Source of the DNA: Thermoplasmata archaeon
Lineage (GTDB): Archaea > Thermoplasmatota > Thermoplasmata > Lutacidiplasmatales > UBA184
Direction of reading: 5' to 3'
NCBI GenBank assembly: GCA_028864975.1
Contig: JAGWLG010000033.1
Location: forward strand, 1-39,469
DNA: 39,469 bases
Shown here one piece after another: positions 15,836 to 24,226 of this stretch. The notes under the pieces are model-generated. The model worked only from the letters and a program-made list of their open reading frames with translations. It searched no databases and was not told where the DNA came from. Numbering within the stretch: the stretch's first letter is position 1; every line of letters starts with the position of its first letter. A program made the translations under genes and the position numbers.

Positions 15836-16501
15836 CTACGCTCCACCCGGAGGTCGGAGTTCCCCAGGAGGAGGTCCGCCCGAGTATCCGGCCAGTCCCG
15901 CGCCGCTCGAGGACGGCGGGGGTGGAGGTGCAGGGGGAGGGGGCGCGCCCGGCACCGCCGCCAGGGTCCCGGCAGCTATGGGGGCCTTCCCGCCGAAGCC
16001 TGCGGCCCGTGCGCCGGCCTTCTTCGGCTTGGCGAGGATCCCTCCGACGAGGGCCAGGACGCCCAGGACCGCGAACAGCGCCCCCACGAACCCCCCGAAC
16101 AGGGGGCCGTTGTAGGTCACGTCGAGCACTGTGCTCCCGCTCGCGTAGACCTCGTAGCCGGTTCCCGCCTTCCCGCTGAAGAGGAGGTCGAAGCTCTGCT
16201 GGTTCCCTCCGCTGCCCTGCGCGACGAGGTTCGAGGCGGTCTTGTACTGGCTCCCCGCCGAACAGGAGGTGTCCGAACCACACGAGTAGACCTGGACCGA
16301 GACCGAGGTGGTCGACCAGGCGTTGACGTCGAAGGTGAGGGCCCCCGGGGTGTAGGCGGGCTCGAAGAAGACGTAAGGGGCCGTGGACGGGGAGATGGTC
16401 TCGACCCCGACCGATTGACCATTGAACGGAACGAAAAGGAAGACCGCTCCGATGATCAGGAAGGCGATGCCGGCGCCCACGGCCTGGGGTCGCATACGCA
16501 T
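15836..16501 (-). CDS. membrane-anchored protein with extracytoplasmic beta domain and Pro/Gly-rich tail
   Basis: A 221-residue protein of no recognised family. From the ATG at 16501 (or 16495) it opens with a basic pair and a hydrophobic segment AVGAGIAFLIIGAVFLFVPF (one signal/TM helix). About 100 residues of Ser/Thr-rich, probably beta-sandwich, exported domain follow, with two cysteines in CGSDTSCSAG likely forming a disulfide. A second membrane helix (FVGALFAVLGVLALVGGILA) leads into a cytoplasmic Lys/Ala and Pro/Gly-rich tail. The frame continues upstream to 16678 but would run into the divergent phosphomevalonate dehydratase gene, so the later start is used. Similar two-helix proteins are common in Thermoplasmatota; the function is unknown. 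Confidence 0.7.
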   Translation of the reverse strand: MRMRPQAVGAGIAFLIIGAVFLFVPFNGQSVGVETISPSTAPYVFFEPAYTPGALTFDVNAWSTTSVSVQVYSCGSDTSCSAGSQYKTASNLVAQGSGGNQQSFDLLFSGKAGTGYEVYASGSTVLDVTYNGPLFGGFVGALFAVLGVLALVGGILAKPKKAGARAAGFGGKAPIAAGTLAAVPGAPPPPAPPPPPSSSGAGLAGYSGGPPPGELRPPGGA

Positions 16502-16570
16502 TCGGGAGGCGTGAGACCATGTCAATCCTTCGGACCTTAACGGTCTGGGAACGCCGAGCCGGAACGGAGC

Positions 16571-16578
16571 CTTCTTAG
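16571..16578 (+). promoter_or_regulatory. TATA-like box of the phosphomevalonate dehydratase gene
   Basis: CTTCTTAG is centred about 30 bases before the ATG at 16605, consistent with a leaderless start. Confidence 0.35.
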
Positions 16579-16604
16579 CCAGCGCCCGTGTCCAATCCCT
16601 CTCG

Positions 16605-17798
16605 ATGGAGCTCACGCGCGACGAGGAGGCCATCCTGCGGGGCGAGAAGGGACCCCGCCAGCAGGAATGCATGCGCATCCTTGCGACCCTGGGGGAGATG
16701 TACGGGGCGCGGAAGCTCCTCCCCGTCTACTCGGTCCAGCTCTCCGGGATCTCCTACAAGACCATGGGCTCCGCGGGGACCGAGTTCCTGGAGGAGATGG
16801 CCGAAGGCGGGGCCAAGTTCGCGGTCCGGACCACGATCAACCCCGCGGGGTACGACGTCGGAGGACCGGGTCTCGTCCGGACCCACGAGGACTTCCGGGC
16901 GAAGCAGGACCGTCTAGTGAAGGCCCTGATGACCCTCGGGGCGACCCCCACGTTCACCTGCACCCCCTACACGACCGAGTTCGCGCCGCCTCCGGGGGCG
17001 CACCTCGCCTGGGCCGAGAGCTCGGCGGTGATCTATGCGAACAGCGTCATCGGGGCGTTCTCCAATCGCGAAGGGGCTCCCAGCGCCCTCGCCAGCGCCG
17101 TCCTGGGAAAGACCCCGGACTACGGTCTTCACCGCCCGGAGGGGCGGAGGGCCCAGGTCGTGGTCGACGTGGACCTCTCCAAGGGGCCCATGCGCTACAC
17201 GGTGGTCGGCGCGTACCTGGGGAAGATCCTGGGGCAGCGTATCCCCTACTTCCGCGGGTTCCGTCCGCTACCCGATGTGGACGCGATGAAGGAGCTCGGA
17301 AGCAGCCTCTCCGCATGGGGCGCCGTGCCGATGATGCACGTGGAAGGGGTGACCCCGGAGGCCGGGAAACAGGACCTCGAAGGGCTCGAGCACCTCTCAG
17401 TGGACGCGCAGATCGTCGGGGAGTTCCAGAAGTGCCTGGGGTGCGACGAGAGCCCGAACCTGGTCGCCATCGGTTGTCCGCACTGCACGAAAGGCGAGCT
17501 CATCCAGATCGCCCAGGCGGTGAAGCAGAAGGGGCGGAGGTTGAAGCCGGGGACGGAGCTCTGGGTCTGTTCGAACCGTAAGGTGATCCAGGAGAACGCC
17601 GCGGCGATCCAGGTCCTCCGTCAGGCGGGCGCGAAGGTCATCCAGGACACCTGCATGGTCGTGGCCCCGCTCTCAGAGCAGTTCCCGGTGGCCGCTGTGA
17701 ACTCGGCAAAGGCCTCGTTCTACATGAACAAGAAAGCGTTCTCGGGGCAGAAGATCGTCTTCGACACGACCGAGAACTTGGTCGAGAAGTACCTCTGA
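16605..17798 (+). CDS. phosphomevalonate dehydratase large subunit (aconitase X catalytic domain)
   Basis: A 397-residue AcnX-type protein. In archaea this subunit, with a small swivelling subunit, dehydrates 5-phosphomevalonate to trans-anhydromevalonate 5-phosphate in the archaeal mevalonate route to isoprenoid lipids. Family features: VYSVQLSGISYKTMGSAG (41-58), the TCTPYTTEFAPPPGAHLAWAES region (118-139), NSVIGAFSNREGAPSALASA (146-165), and cysteines C119, C291/C294 (GCPHC) and C350 (DTCMVV), from which the Fe-S cluster ligands would come. The small subunit gene is not next door. AcnX relatives can instead dehydrate hydroxyproline or act on unknown substrates, but the archaeal context favours the mevalonate role. 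Leaderless start likely. Confidence 0.9.
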   Translation: MELTRDEEAILRGEKGPRQQECMRILATLGEMYGARKLLPVYSVQLSGISYKTMGSAGTEFLEEMAEGGAKFAVRTTINPAGYDVGGPGLVRTHEDFRAKQDRLVKALMTLGATPTFTCTPYTTEFAPPPGAHLAWAESSAVIYANSVIGAFSNREGAPSALASAVLGKTPDYGLHRPEGRRAQVVVDVDLSKGPMRYTVVGAYLGKILGQRIPYFRGFRPLPDVDAMKELGSSLSAWGAVPMMHVEGVTPEAGKQDLEGLEHLSVDAQIVGEFQKCLGCDESPNLVAIGCPHCTKGELIQIAQAVKQKGRRLKPGTELWVCSNRKVIQENAAAIQVLRQAGAKVIQDTCMVVAPLSEQFPVAAVNSAKASFYMNKKAFSGQKIVFDTTENLVEKYL

Positions 17799-17821
17799 GG
17801 CCCCTTCCGCCGCCCTTCGTG

Positions 17822-17832
17822 GTTTAGATATA
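17822..17832 (+). promoter_or_regulatory. TATA box of the HAD gene
   Basis: GTTTAGATATA lies about 29-39 bases before the ATG at 17861; transcription would begin close to or at the start codon. Confidence 0.45.
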
Positions 17833-17860
17833 CACGAACCCGCCGTTCCGCGCCGGGGCT

Positions 17861-18598
17861 ATGATCAAGGCGGTGGTCTTCGACCGCGGCGGGACCCTCA
17901 TCCGCGAGCGCAGCGGTGAGGAGGTCCTCTACGAGATCCTGAACCCCATGGGTTTCCACCTCACCCCGGTGCTCCTGAACAAGGCGGAGGAAGCCTCACG
18001 AGCTCACTGGCGGGAGAAGTACCAGTCCCTCCCCCGTGGCCAGCGGTGGACCCACGAGATCCGACGCGACTGCCTCGAAGAGGCCCTCAAGACCCTCGCC
18101 CTGCCAGGGGACGAGGAGACCCAGCAGGACCTGCTGCGCCGGTTGGACGAGTACTGGGACGCCTTCCGCATCCTCGGTCTCTACGCCGGCGTCCGTCCCT
18201 GCCTGGGGGCCCTGGCAGCGGAGCGGATCCCGTTGGGGGTGCTCGGGCAGACGCTCCGCAGCTCGATCGAGGTCCGAGCGGAGCTGGAGCGTCTGGGGGT
18301 CGGGCGATACTTCCGGACCGTGGTCTCGGTCGAGGACACGGAGTGGGACAAGCCCGATCCTCGGTTGTTCAAGCTCGTCGCCGAGAAGTTGGGTCTCCCT
18401 TCCGGGGAGGTCCTCTTCGTCGGGGACGACTACGAGCGGGACGCTGGCGGGGCCAGGGCCGCGGGCATGGTCCCGTTGATCGTCGACCGTCACGACGCGG
18501 TCCACGTCAATGACGTGACGGTCGTGAGGTCCCTGGCCCAGATCCCGGGGGTCCTTCCGTCCTTGAGCAAGGGCCCTACGCAAAGCGTCAGTCCCTGA
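17861..18598 (+). CDS. HAD-superfamily hydrolase with DxG motif I
   Basis: A 245-residue HAD protein with a helical C1-type cap (about residues 18-90). Motif I is VVFDRGGTLI: the nucleophile D8 is present but the usual second Asp (general acid/base of phosphatases) is G10. Motif II falls at LGVLGQTLRSS, motif III lysine at EWDKPDPRLF, and motif IV at LFVGDDYERDAGGARAAGM with paired Asp for Mg2+. The DxG form occurs in some HAD subgroups and casts doubt on ordinary phosphatase activity. Substrate not predictable. Monocistronic, with its own TATA box. Confidence 0.88.
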   Translation: MIKAVVFDRGGTLIRERSGEEVLYEILNPMGFHLTPVLLNKAEEASRAHWREKYQSLPRGQRWTHEIRRDCLEEALKTLALPGDEETQQDLLRRLDEYWDAFRILGLYAGVRPCLGALAAERIPLGVLGQTLRSSIEVRAELERLGVGRYFRTVVSVEDTEWDKPDPRLFKLVAEKLGLPSGEVLFVGDDYERDAGGARAAGMVPLIVDRHDAVHVNDVTVVRSLAQIPGVLPSLSKGPTQSVSP

Positions 18599-18606
18599 AC
18601 AACGTG

Positions 18607-18612
18607 TTTAAG
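18607..18612 (+). promoter_or_regulatory. TATA-like box of the isoaspartyl peptidase gene
   Basis: TTTAAG lies 24-29 bases before the GTG at 18636, the typical leaderless spacing. Confidence 0.45.
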
Positions 18613-18635
18613 TCGCCTGTCCCGTCCATCGAAAC

Positions 18636-19580
18636 GTGCGAAGGCTGATCGTCCACGGGGGAGCCGGACGCATCGCCCCCGAGCACGGCGCCGAGGCCCT
18701 GGAGGGGCTCTCCGGGGCCCTCGAGGCGGGATGGGGCGAGATCGACGACGCGACGGAGGCCGCGGTGGCCGCGGTCCGATGGATGGAGGATTCCGGGAAG
18801 TTCAACTGCGGACGCGGGGCGGTCCTCAACCTGCAGGGCCGGGCAGAGCTCGACGCCGCCCTCATGACGGGGCGGCAGCAAGCCGGGGCCGTCTCGAACT
18901 TGACCTACACTCCAAAGGCCATTGCCGTGGCCCGGAAGGTGATGGAAGAGACGCCCCACGTGCTGCTCTGCGGACGGGGGGCGGACCGTTTCGCGAAGGC
19001 CATGGGGTTCCCCCGGGAGACCATCGGCACTTCCGCCCGTCGAAAGCTCTACCGCGAACTACGCAGCGACCTGGTGAACGGGCGGGGGGGGCACGGACGA
19101 TGGTCGGACCGCAAGCCCTCGCGCCATCCGGCCTGGTGGGAGCCGCTGAAGCGGCTGGTCCACGTCCACCCGGAGCTCCTGCACGGCACGGTGGGCGCCG
19201 TGGCCGTCGACGCACGGGGTCGGATCGCGGCCGCGACCTCGACGGGCGGCATCTTCCTGAAGATGGAGGGAAGGGTCTCGGACAGCTCTCTCGTGGGATG
19301 CGGGACCTACGCGGACCGCGACGTGGGCCTCTCCGCGACGGGGATCGGGGAGGTCATCATCCGCTACACGCTGACCCGTTCCATCGCCGAGCTCTATCAC
19401 CTGCGCCACGAAGGGGTCCAGGCCGCCGCCGACCGGGCGCTGGCGACCCTTCCCCGCGACGCCGTGGGGGTCATCGCCCTGGACCGGAAGGGGCGGTTCG
19501 CGGTGGCCAAGAACACGAAGAACTTGGCGTGGGCGACGCGGTCCGACGGGGAGCGCTCGGTCCGGCAGGGCCTCTCCTGA
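18636..19580 (+). CDS. isoaspartyl peptidase / plant-type L-asparaginase (Ntn hydrolase)
   Basis: A 314-residue Ntn-hydrolase precursor that should cut itself before T185 to expose the nucleophile. It opens with LIVHGGAG (4-11), has the early NCGRGAVLNLQGRAELDAALM block (57-77), then the cleavage site LLHGTVGAVAVDARG with T185, and TSTGGIFLKMEGRVSDSSLVGCGTY after it, whose Thr, Arg and Gly positions bind the substrate. The GTVGAV rather than D/GTVG motif is normal for the family. Likely activities are release of isoaspartyl residues and asparagine hydrolysis. It starts at a GTG 25-30 bases after a TATA-like box. It is followed by the second STAND ATPase gene. Confidence 0.92.
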   Translation: MRRLIVHGGAGRIAPEHGAEALEGLSGALEAGWGEIDDATEAAVAAVRWMEDSGKFNCGRGAVLNLQGRAELDAALMTGRQQAGAVSNLTYTPKAIAVARKVMEETPHVLLCGRGADRFAKAMGFPRETIGTSARRKLYRELRSDLVNGRGGHGRWSDRKPSRHPAWWEPLKRLVHVHPELLHGTVGAVAVDARGRIAAATSTGGIFLKMEGRVSDSSLVGCGTYADRDVGLSATGIGEVIIRYTLTRSIAELYHLRHEGVQAAADRALATLPRDAVGVIALDRKGRFAVAKNTKNLAWATRSDGERSVRQGLS

Positions 19581-19658
19581 ACTGGTGCGGTAGGGTGGCG
19601 GAGCTAGGGCGGTTGACTCCCACGCAGGTCTATCAACCACGCGGGATGAACGCTCGTC

Positions 19659-22600
19659 GTGCGCGCGCAGGGACCCGCGTGGAGCCCCCGAGCCGCTTCG
19701 GAGCTCCCATTCGTCGGCCGGACCTCCGAGCGGGAGGTCCTCTCAGGGGCGCTGAAGGAGGTCGCGCGAGGGCGGGGGGCCTGCTGGATCGTCGAGGGCC
19801 CGGGAGGGATCGGCAAGACGCGCCTCGCACGGTGGGCCGAGGAGCTCGCGGAGCGCGAAGGGTTCCGGGTGCGTCGGGGTTCCTGTCTCGAGGAATCCCT
19901 CGACCCTTTCTTTCCATGGGCCCAGGTATTCCGCAGGTCGAAGGCCCGAAGGACACCTCTGACCTCGGCGGGAACGAAGGGTCCGTCGGAGGAAGCGTCG
20001 GACCGCCCTCCGACAGTCCGCGTGTGGACCGAGGAAGGCTCGGCCACAGGGCCCCTCCGTTCCGAGCTTGCGGGGTGGTCAGGGACTTCTCCTACGCTCC
20101 TCGTGACCCGAGACCGCCCCTCGACGCTCCGTGAGCGGCTGCCCCAGCTTTCCTCGAGCGCCACGGTGCTCTGGCTCTCCCGAGTGGAGGGGCCGGATTC
20201 CGTGCTCCCGGGGCGGCTTGACGAGCTGGGCGAGCGGTTGGAGAAGCACTTCCGTTCGGAGGAGGGAAGTATCGTGGCCATCGAAGGTCTCGAGTACCTG
20301 TCGAGCCAGAACGGCTTCGGGCCGGTCCTGAGCCTCCTCCAGTTCCTGCGCGACGTGGCCCAGGAGACCGGGGGGCACCTCCTCCTCTCGATGCGCCCGG
20401 CGGCGTTCGAGCCCCGTGAAGCGGCCCTTCTCTCGACCCTCGACGACGGCGCCGGAGGGAACCTTGGCCGAGGTGTCCAGGGGGAGGGGAGCGCCAGTAC
20501 CTCGATCGAGATCCGGGTCGGGGACCCGCCCTCGCTCGTGTGGATGCGGCTCCTGGACGCGCTGGAGAAAGAGGCCGAAGGGAGCCCGGTGATGATTTCC
20601 CTGGACGACCTGCAGTGGGCGGATCCCGCCTCGGTCCGGGCGGTGCAGTTCCTCGTACGCAACCTGCGCGAAAGCCCCGTGCTCCTCCTGGCGACACTGA
20701 GGACCGATCTGCGGGGACCCGTGGAGGGGCGGGAGGTCCCGGTCGTCGAGGAGGTCCTCTCGGCCATGGAGCGCGAGGGGCTGCTCAGGCGCCTCCATCT
20801 TCAGGGGGTCGATGCGCTGGCGACGGAGCAGCTCCTCGAGGCCTTCTTCGAAGAGCCTCTCGCGACGCCGGGGGTCTTGGACGAGCTCCTTCAACGCACG
20901 GCCGGCAATCCGTACTTCGTCCTTTCCAGCGCGCGGATGCTCTTCGAGGAGGGACGGGTCACGCGGGAGGAGGGCCGCTCGGTGGTCCGTTGGGTCCCCG
21001 GGGAGGACCTACGGGTGCCTGAGGACCTTCGCCGAACGGTCGAGCGCCGTCTCGCACGCCTCGGCCCGCAGGAACGTGAGGTGCTGGAGAGGGCCGCGAT
21101 CCTGGGTCAGGAGTTCGACCCCGCTCCCGTCGCCGCCACACGTGGCGGGACGGAGGGGGAGCTCTTCGCCTTGATGGAGCGGCTCGGCCGAGACGGGGGG
21201 TTCCTGCGGAGAGTGCGGGGGGGCGACGGGCGCTGGAGCTTCGACCATCCTCTCACCTGCGCCATCGTCCGGGCGAACTCGCCCCAGGAGACCACCCGGG
21301 AGCGGGCGAAGCAGCTTGCGGGGTGGTGGGCGGCCCACCTACCGGAGGAGGTGGAGCATCTCGCCCGGCTCTACCATGCGGCGTCCTCTCCCCTGGAGGG
21401 GCTGCCGTGGGTTCGCCGCGCGATCGAGCAGGCGGTCCGCGCTCGGGACGCCGAGCGGGTCGAGCTCATGGAGAGGTGGCTCCAGGACCTGCTCCAGGTG
21501 TCAGGGGCGCCGAAGGAGACCTGCACCGAGGAGGGGTGCCGCGTCCTCCGCTCGCTTCTCGATGGGGTGGGGCCGGGTGTTCCCACCGCCGAGCGCATGG
21601 CGGAAGGGCTGGTCCTCGAGGGCGTGCCGGGGAAGGCCCTGAGGAAGGCCGAGATCCTTCGGCTCCGCGTCCTGGCGAGCCGACGACCGGACCGGGCCCT
21701 CGAGGAGCTCGCCCGCATCGGAGCGGAGGTCGCGAAGGACCCCGAGGCGCTCCCCGAGGGGTACCGGGGGGCGTTCGCTGCCGCGCACGTGCGGCTCCTC
21801 ACGGACCACTTGCACCGGGAGGAGGAGGCGATCGGGGTCATCGACGCGACGCTCGCGGTGCTCCCTCCCGGGACGGAGGGGGAGGAGCGGGAGTACCTTC
21901 AGGTGACCAAGGCGTGGTGCCTCGGCGAGATGGGGCGATTCCAGGAGGCCGAGGCGGCGCTCGGCGCGATGGGCCCCCTCCCGTCCCACGGACCGTACAC
22001 CCGGAGCGATGGCCGCCGGATAGGGACCTCGGCGCGCCTCGACACGCTCCTCGACCGCTATCGTGAGGCCTCCGAGCTCTATCGTCGGTCCGCCGAGGCC
22101 TTCCGGGAGACCGGAGACGTCTCGAACCTGAGCACGTCGCTCTACAATGTCGCGAGCGCCCTGTCGATGGCGGGGGAGCTTTCGGGGGCCGAGCGCGCGC
22201 TCGAGGAGCTGGGGGCCCTCGCGAAGAAGTTCGACCTTAGAGTTCGGGGAGCCACCTCGGTGCTCCTCGCGGCCGAGGTGCACGGGCGCCGCACGGGAGA
22301 TTGGGAGGGTGCGGGTCGCCTCGTGGAGGAGGCGAGGGAACAGGCCCAACGCGCGGGATATGCCGCGCTCGCCCCCTACTGCGACGCGCTCGGGGCGTCG
22401 GCCCTGCTCCACTGCGGGAAACCGAAGGAGGCGTTCGAGCTCCTGGAGCGGATCGGGGACGGCCGCGCGACGAACCTGCCTCGCGAGCTCCAGGTCGCTG
22501 TCCACATCGTGCGGGCGCAGGCGAATGAAGCCCTCGGGAACGCGACAGGGTCTCTGGAGGAACTTCGACGCCTTCGAGCCCTGGAGGAAGGGCCCGGCGC

Positions 22601-22769
22601 CTCACGTCTGGGGCGCGCCCGGGTCGCTTCGCTCTGCGCCCAGTGGGAGGAGCGGCATGGCGAGGCGGTAAGGGCCGATGAGGAATGGAAGGTGGCTAGG
22701 ACCCTATTCGAGGAGTGCCAGCTCTCGCAGGAGGCCCGGGCGTTCTACAGTTGGTGGCCCTCGGGTTGA
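19659..22769 (+). CDS. second STAND-type ATPase with inserted DUF835 domain and TPR-like C-terminus
   Basis: A 1,036-residue paralogue of the 9838-12843 protein. Walker A GPGGIGKT (47-54) is followed by GSCLEESLDPFFPWAQVFRR, an insertion holding DUF835 (about 145-258: TLLVTRDRP, VLWLSRVEG, SIVAIEGLEYLSSQNGF, LSLLQFLRDVAQE), and only then Walker B VMISLDDLQWAD (311-322). A sensor-like arm, winged helix (LRRTVERRLARLGPQEREVL) and many helical repeat pairs (AERALEELGAL and similar) make up the rest. The shared order of parts and near-identical DUF835 phrases show descent from one fused ancestor. The GTG at 19659 follows TCTATCAACC by about 25 bases. The predicted role is an ATP-dependent signal or stress switch; partners are unknown. 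Confidence 0.85.
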   Translation: MRAQGPAWSPRAASELPFVGRTSEREVLSGALKEVARGRGACWIVEGPGGIGKTRLARWAEELAEREGFRVRRGSCLEESLDPFFPWAQVFRRSKARRTPLTSAGTKGPSEEASDRPPTVRVWTEEGSATGPLRSELAGWSGTSPTLLVTRDRPSTLRERLPQLSSSATVLWLSRVEGPDSVLPGRLDELGERLEKHFRSEEGSIVAIEGLEYLSSQNGFGPVLSLLQFLRDVAQETGGHLLLSMRPAAFEPREAALLSTLDDGAGGNLGRGVQGEGSASTSIEIRVGDPPSLVWMRLLDALEKEAEGSPVMISLDDLQWADPASVRAVQFLVRNLRESPVLLLATLRTDLRGPVEGREVPVVEEVLSAMEREGLLRRLHLQGVDALATEQLLEAFFEEPLATPGVLDELLQRTAGNPYFVLSSARMLFEEGRVTREEGRSVVRWVPGEDLRVPEDLRRTVERRLARLGPQEREVLERAAILGQEFDPAPVAATRGGTEGELFALMERLGRDGGFLRRVRGGDGRWSFDHPLTCAIVRANSPQETTRERAKQLAGWWAAHLPEEVEHLARLYHAASSPLEGLPWVRRAIEQAVRARDAERVELMERWLQDLLQVSGAPKETCTEEGCRVLRSLLDGVGPGVPTAERMAEGLVLEGVPGKALRKAEILRLRVLASRRPDRALEELARIGAEVAKDPEALPEGYRGAFAAAHVRLLTDHLHREEEAIGVIDATLAVLPPGTEGEEREYLQVTKAWCLGEMGRFQEAEAALGAMGPLPSHGPYTRSDGRRIGTSARLDTLLDRYREASELYRRSAEAFRETGDVSNLSTSLYNVASALSMAGELSGAERALEELGALAKKFDLRVRGATSVLLAAEVHGRRTGDWEGAGRLVEEAREQAQRAGYAALAPYCDALGASALLHCGKPKEAFELLERIGDGRATNLPRELQVAVHIVRAQANEALGNATGSLEELRRLRALEEGPGASRLGRARVASLCAQWEERHGEAVRADEEWKVARTLFEECQLSQEARAFYSWWPSG

Positions 22770-22873
22770 CGCCACCTTCTCGTGACGTCCGCTCGATGGG
22801 ATTCGGTCGAAGAGGTGCCTTTCACTGTCGTCCCCCTGTTTTCAAGAACACGGTAGGGTCCTCCGGGGTCTCG

Positions 22874-23293
22874 ATGCAAGCCCGGGCATGGACCTTCGTC
22901 CTCCTGCTCACCTCGGCGTTCCTCATCGCGATCTGGGGCCAGCTCTGGCCTTCCTATCTCTGGATGCCATGGGCCATGTCATTGGCCACGACGCTCGTCG
23001 CGCTGGCTCTGGGGATGGGAGTGGTCTGGCTGTCAGGGTGGCGAGCGCGGGCGACCGCGGGGTGCTGCTTCTGTGCGGTAGGCGCTTTTGTGGGGGGCTT
23101 AGGATTGCTTTGGACTCCAGCGCCCCCGCCGAGCTATTGCGCACCCTGGGACACGGGGTGCCCTCCGCTGCTGAGCAATCCTGCCTGGAGCGTGTTCCTC
23201 CTCCTGTCCGGTGGGGCGTTGCTCGCGGTGGGGATCTCGCGGCCGGTGGTCATCACGTTCGAAAGGGAGGAGCGATCCCGGAGCGTGAGCTAA
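22874..23293 (+). CDS. four-helix membrane protein of unknown function
   Basis: A 139-residue protein with about four hydrophobic helices (WTFVLLLTSAFLIAIW, WAMSLATTLVALALGMGVVWL, ATAGCCFCAVGAFVGGLGLLW, AWSVFLLLSGGALLAVGI). The loop between helices 3 and 4 carries CAPWDTGCPP, two cysteines that could form a disulfide outside the cell. It ends in a short charged tail. The start at 22874 is used because the frame upstream (from 22715) overlaps the STAND gene and is not hydrophobic. No family recognised. A weak TTTTCAAG box lies about 30 bases upstream. Confidence 0.65.
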   Translation: MQARAWTFVLLLTSAFLIAIWGQLWPSYLWMPWAMSLATTLVALALGMGVVWLSGWRARATAGCCFCAVGAFVGGLGLLWTPAPPPSYCAPWDTGCPPLLSNPAWSVFLLLSGGALLAVGISRPVVITFEREERSRSVS

Positions 23294-23434
23294 CGATAGA
23301 GGGGACAGGCGACAGAACGCCTGTCGGCACCTGGGAGGGTCCTCCCTGGGCCATCCTCACCTTCCCGTAAGGGCCGATCGACGGGGGCCAACACGTTCAA
23401 GTAGAGGCATGCGCATAACTACAGCTGCCAAGGT

Positions 23435-24106
23435 GTGGGCGCAGCCTCCCTTGGGCTTCTGGTGCAACAGGTGAGCGGCAGCCAGGTCCATCACGCGGAA
23501 GGAGAGGACGGGAGGGTCACGATCACGATGTGGGCGGCGCGCGGAAGGGAAGAGGAGGCCCCGACGACGGGGGGGGAGGACCCGTCGGTAGTGGCCCCAA
23601 GCGCCCGCGGGGGAGATGTCCCCCGGTCCGCGAAGGGTCACCGGTGGCACCCTTCCTTCCGCGCGCGCCAGGCTCTCGAGGGGAGGGCGGGAACGCCCCT
23701 CGAGAACGCTCGGAAGCTCTTCGTACGGGCGGAGGTCATGGGTGAGATGTTCCGCGACTCGGGCTTGAGCGCCCCCGACCTCTTCGTCGTGGCAAGGGAG
23801 GACCTCCCCGGGGAGGGAGGAGTGGGCTTCTCCTCCATTCTGGTCGTTTGGGTCCCGGGTGACGGTTTTGGCCTCATGACCTGGGAGGATGGCGAGAGCC
23901 ACCTGCTCGAGACCTACCACTCCCCGGAGGAGCTGGCGCGAGGCCGGGCGCCCTACCGATTGCTGATCGCGGCGACCCGCAATCTCCTTGCTGAAGACGC
24001 AGGGGCACGCCTTGTCCGACTCCAGGAGAATTCCCGCCGATTGCAAGAATGGCAACGGGAGGGGGCCGAACGGCTTGAGCCGCTTGCTCCCCAAGCATCC
24101 CCCTGA
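23435..24106 (+). CDS. hypothetical protein
   Basis: Up to 223 residues from a GTG at 23435. The first 90 residues are Gly/Pro/Arg-rich and may not be translated. The remainder is protein-like: a helix (ARKLFVRAEVMGEMFRDSG), a hydrophobic central strand (VGFSSILVVWVPGDGFGLMTW) and long charged helices at the end (RLVRLQENSRRLQEWQREGAERL) that could form a coiled coil. No known family was recognised. A large frame on the opposite strand (23357-24094) looks like its shadow. Confidence 0.5.
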   Translation: MGAASLGLLVQQVSGSQVHHAEGEDGRVTITMWAARGREEEAPTTGGEDPSVVAPSARGGDVPRSAKGHRWHPSFRARQALEGRAGTPLENARKLFVRAEVMGEMFRDSGLSAPDLFVVAREDLPGEGGVGFSSILVVWVPGDGFGLMTWEDGESHLLETYHSPEELARGRAPYRLLIAATRNLLAEDAGARLVRLQENSRRLQEWQREGAERLEPLAPQASP

Positions 24107-24226
24107 ACCTCAACCCTAGGCTCAGGCCCGGTTAGCCCCTCCCGCCGCCCCGACCTTGAGACCCATGACGCCGGACGAGGACACCCTCAGGGCCCGAGGA
24201 TTCCCGGTCCTTTGCCCAGGGGCATC

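Noticed and set aside
15282..16520. A 412-codon minus-strand open frame across the VOC and membrane-protein genes
   Set aside because: It is in a different frame from both real genes on that strand and is Arg/Gly/Pro-rich without domains.
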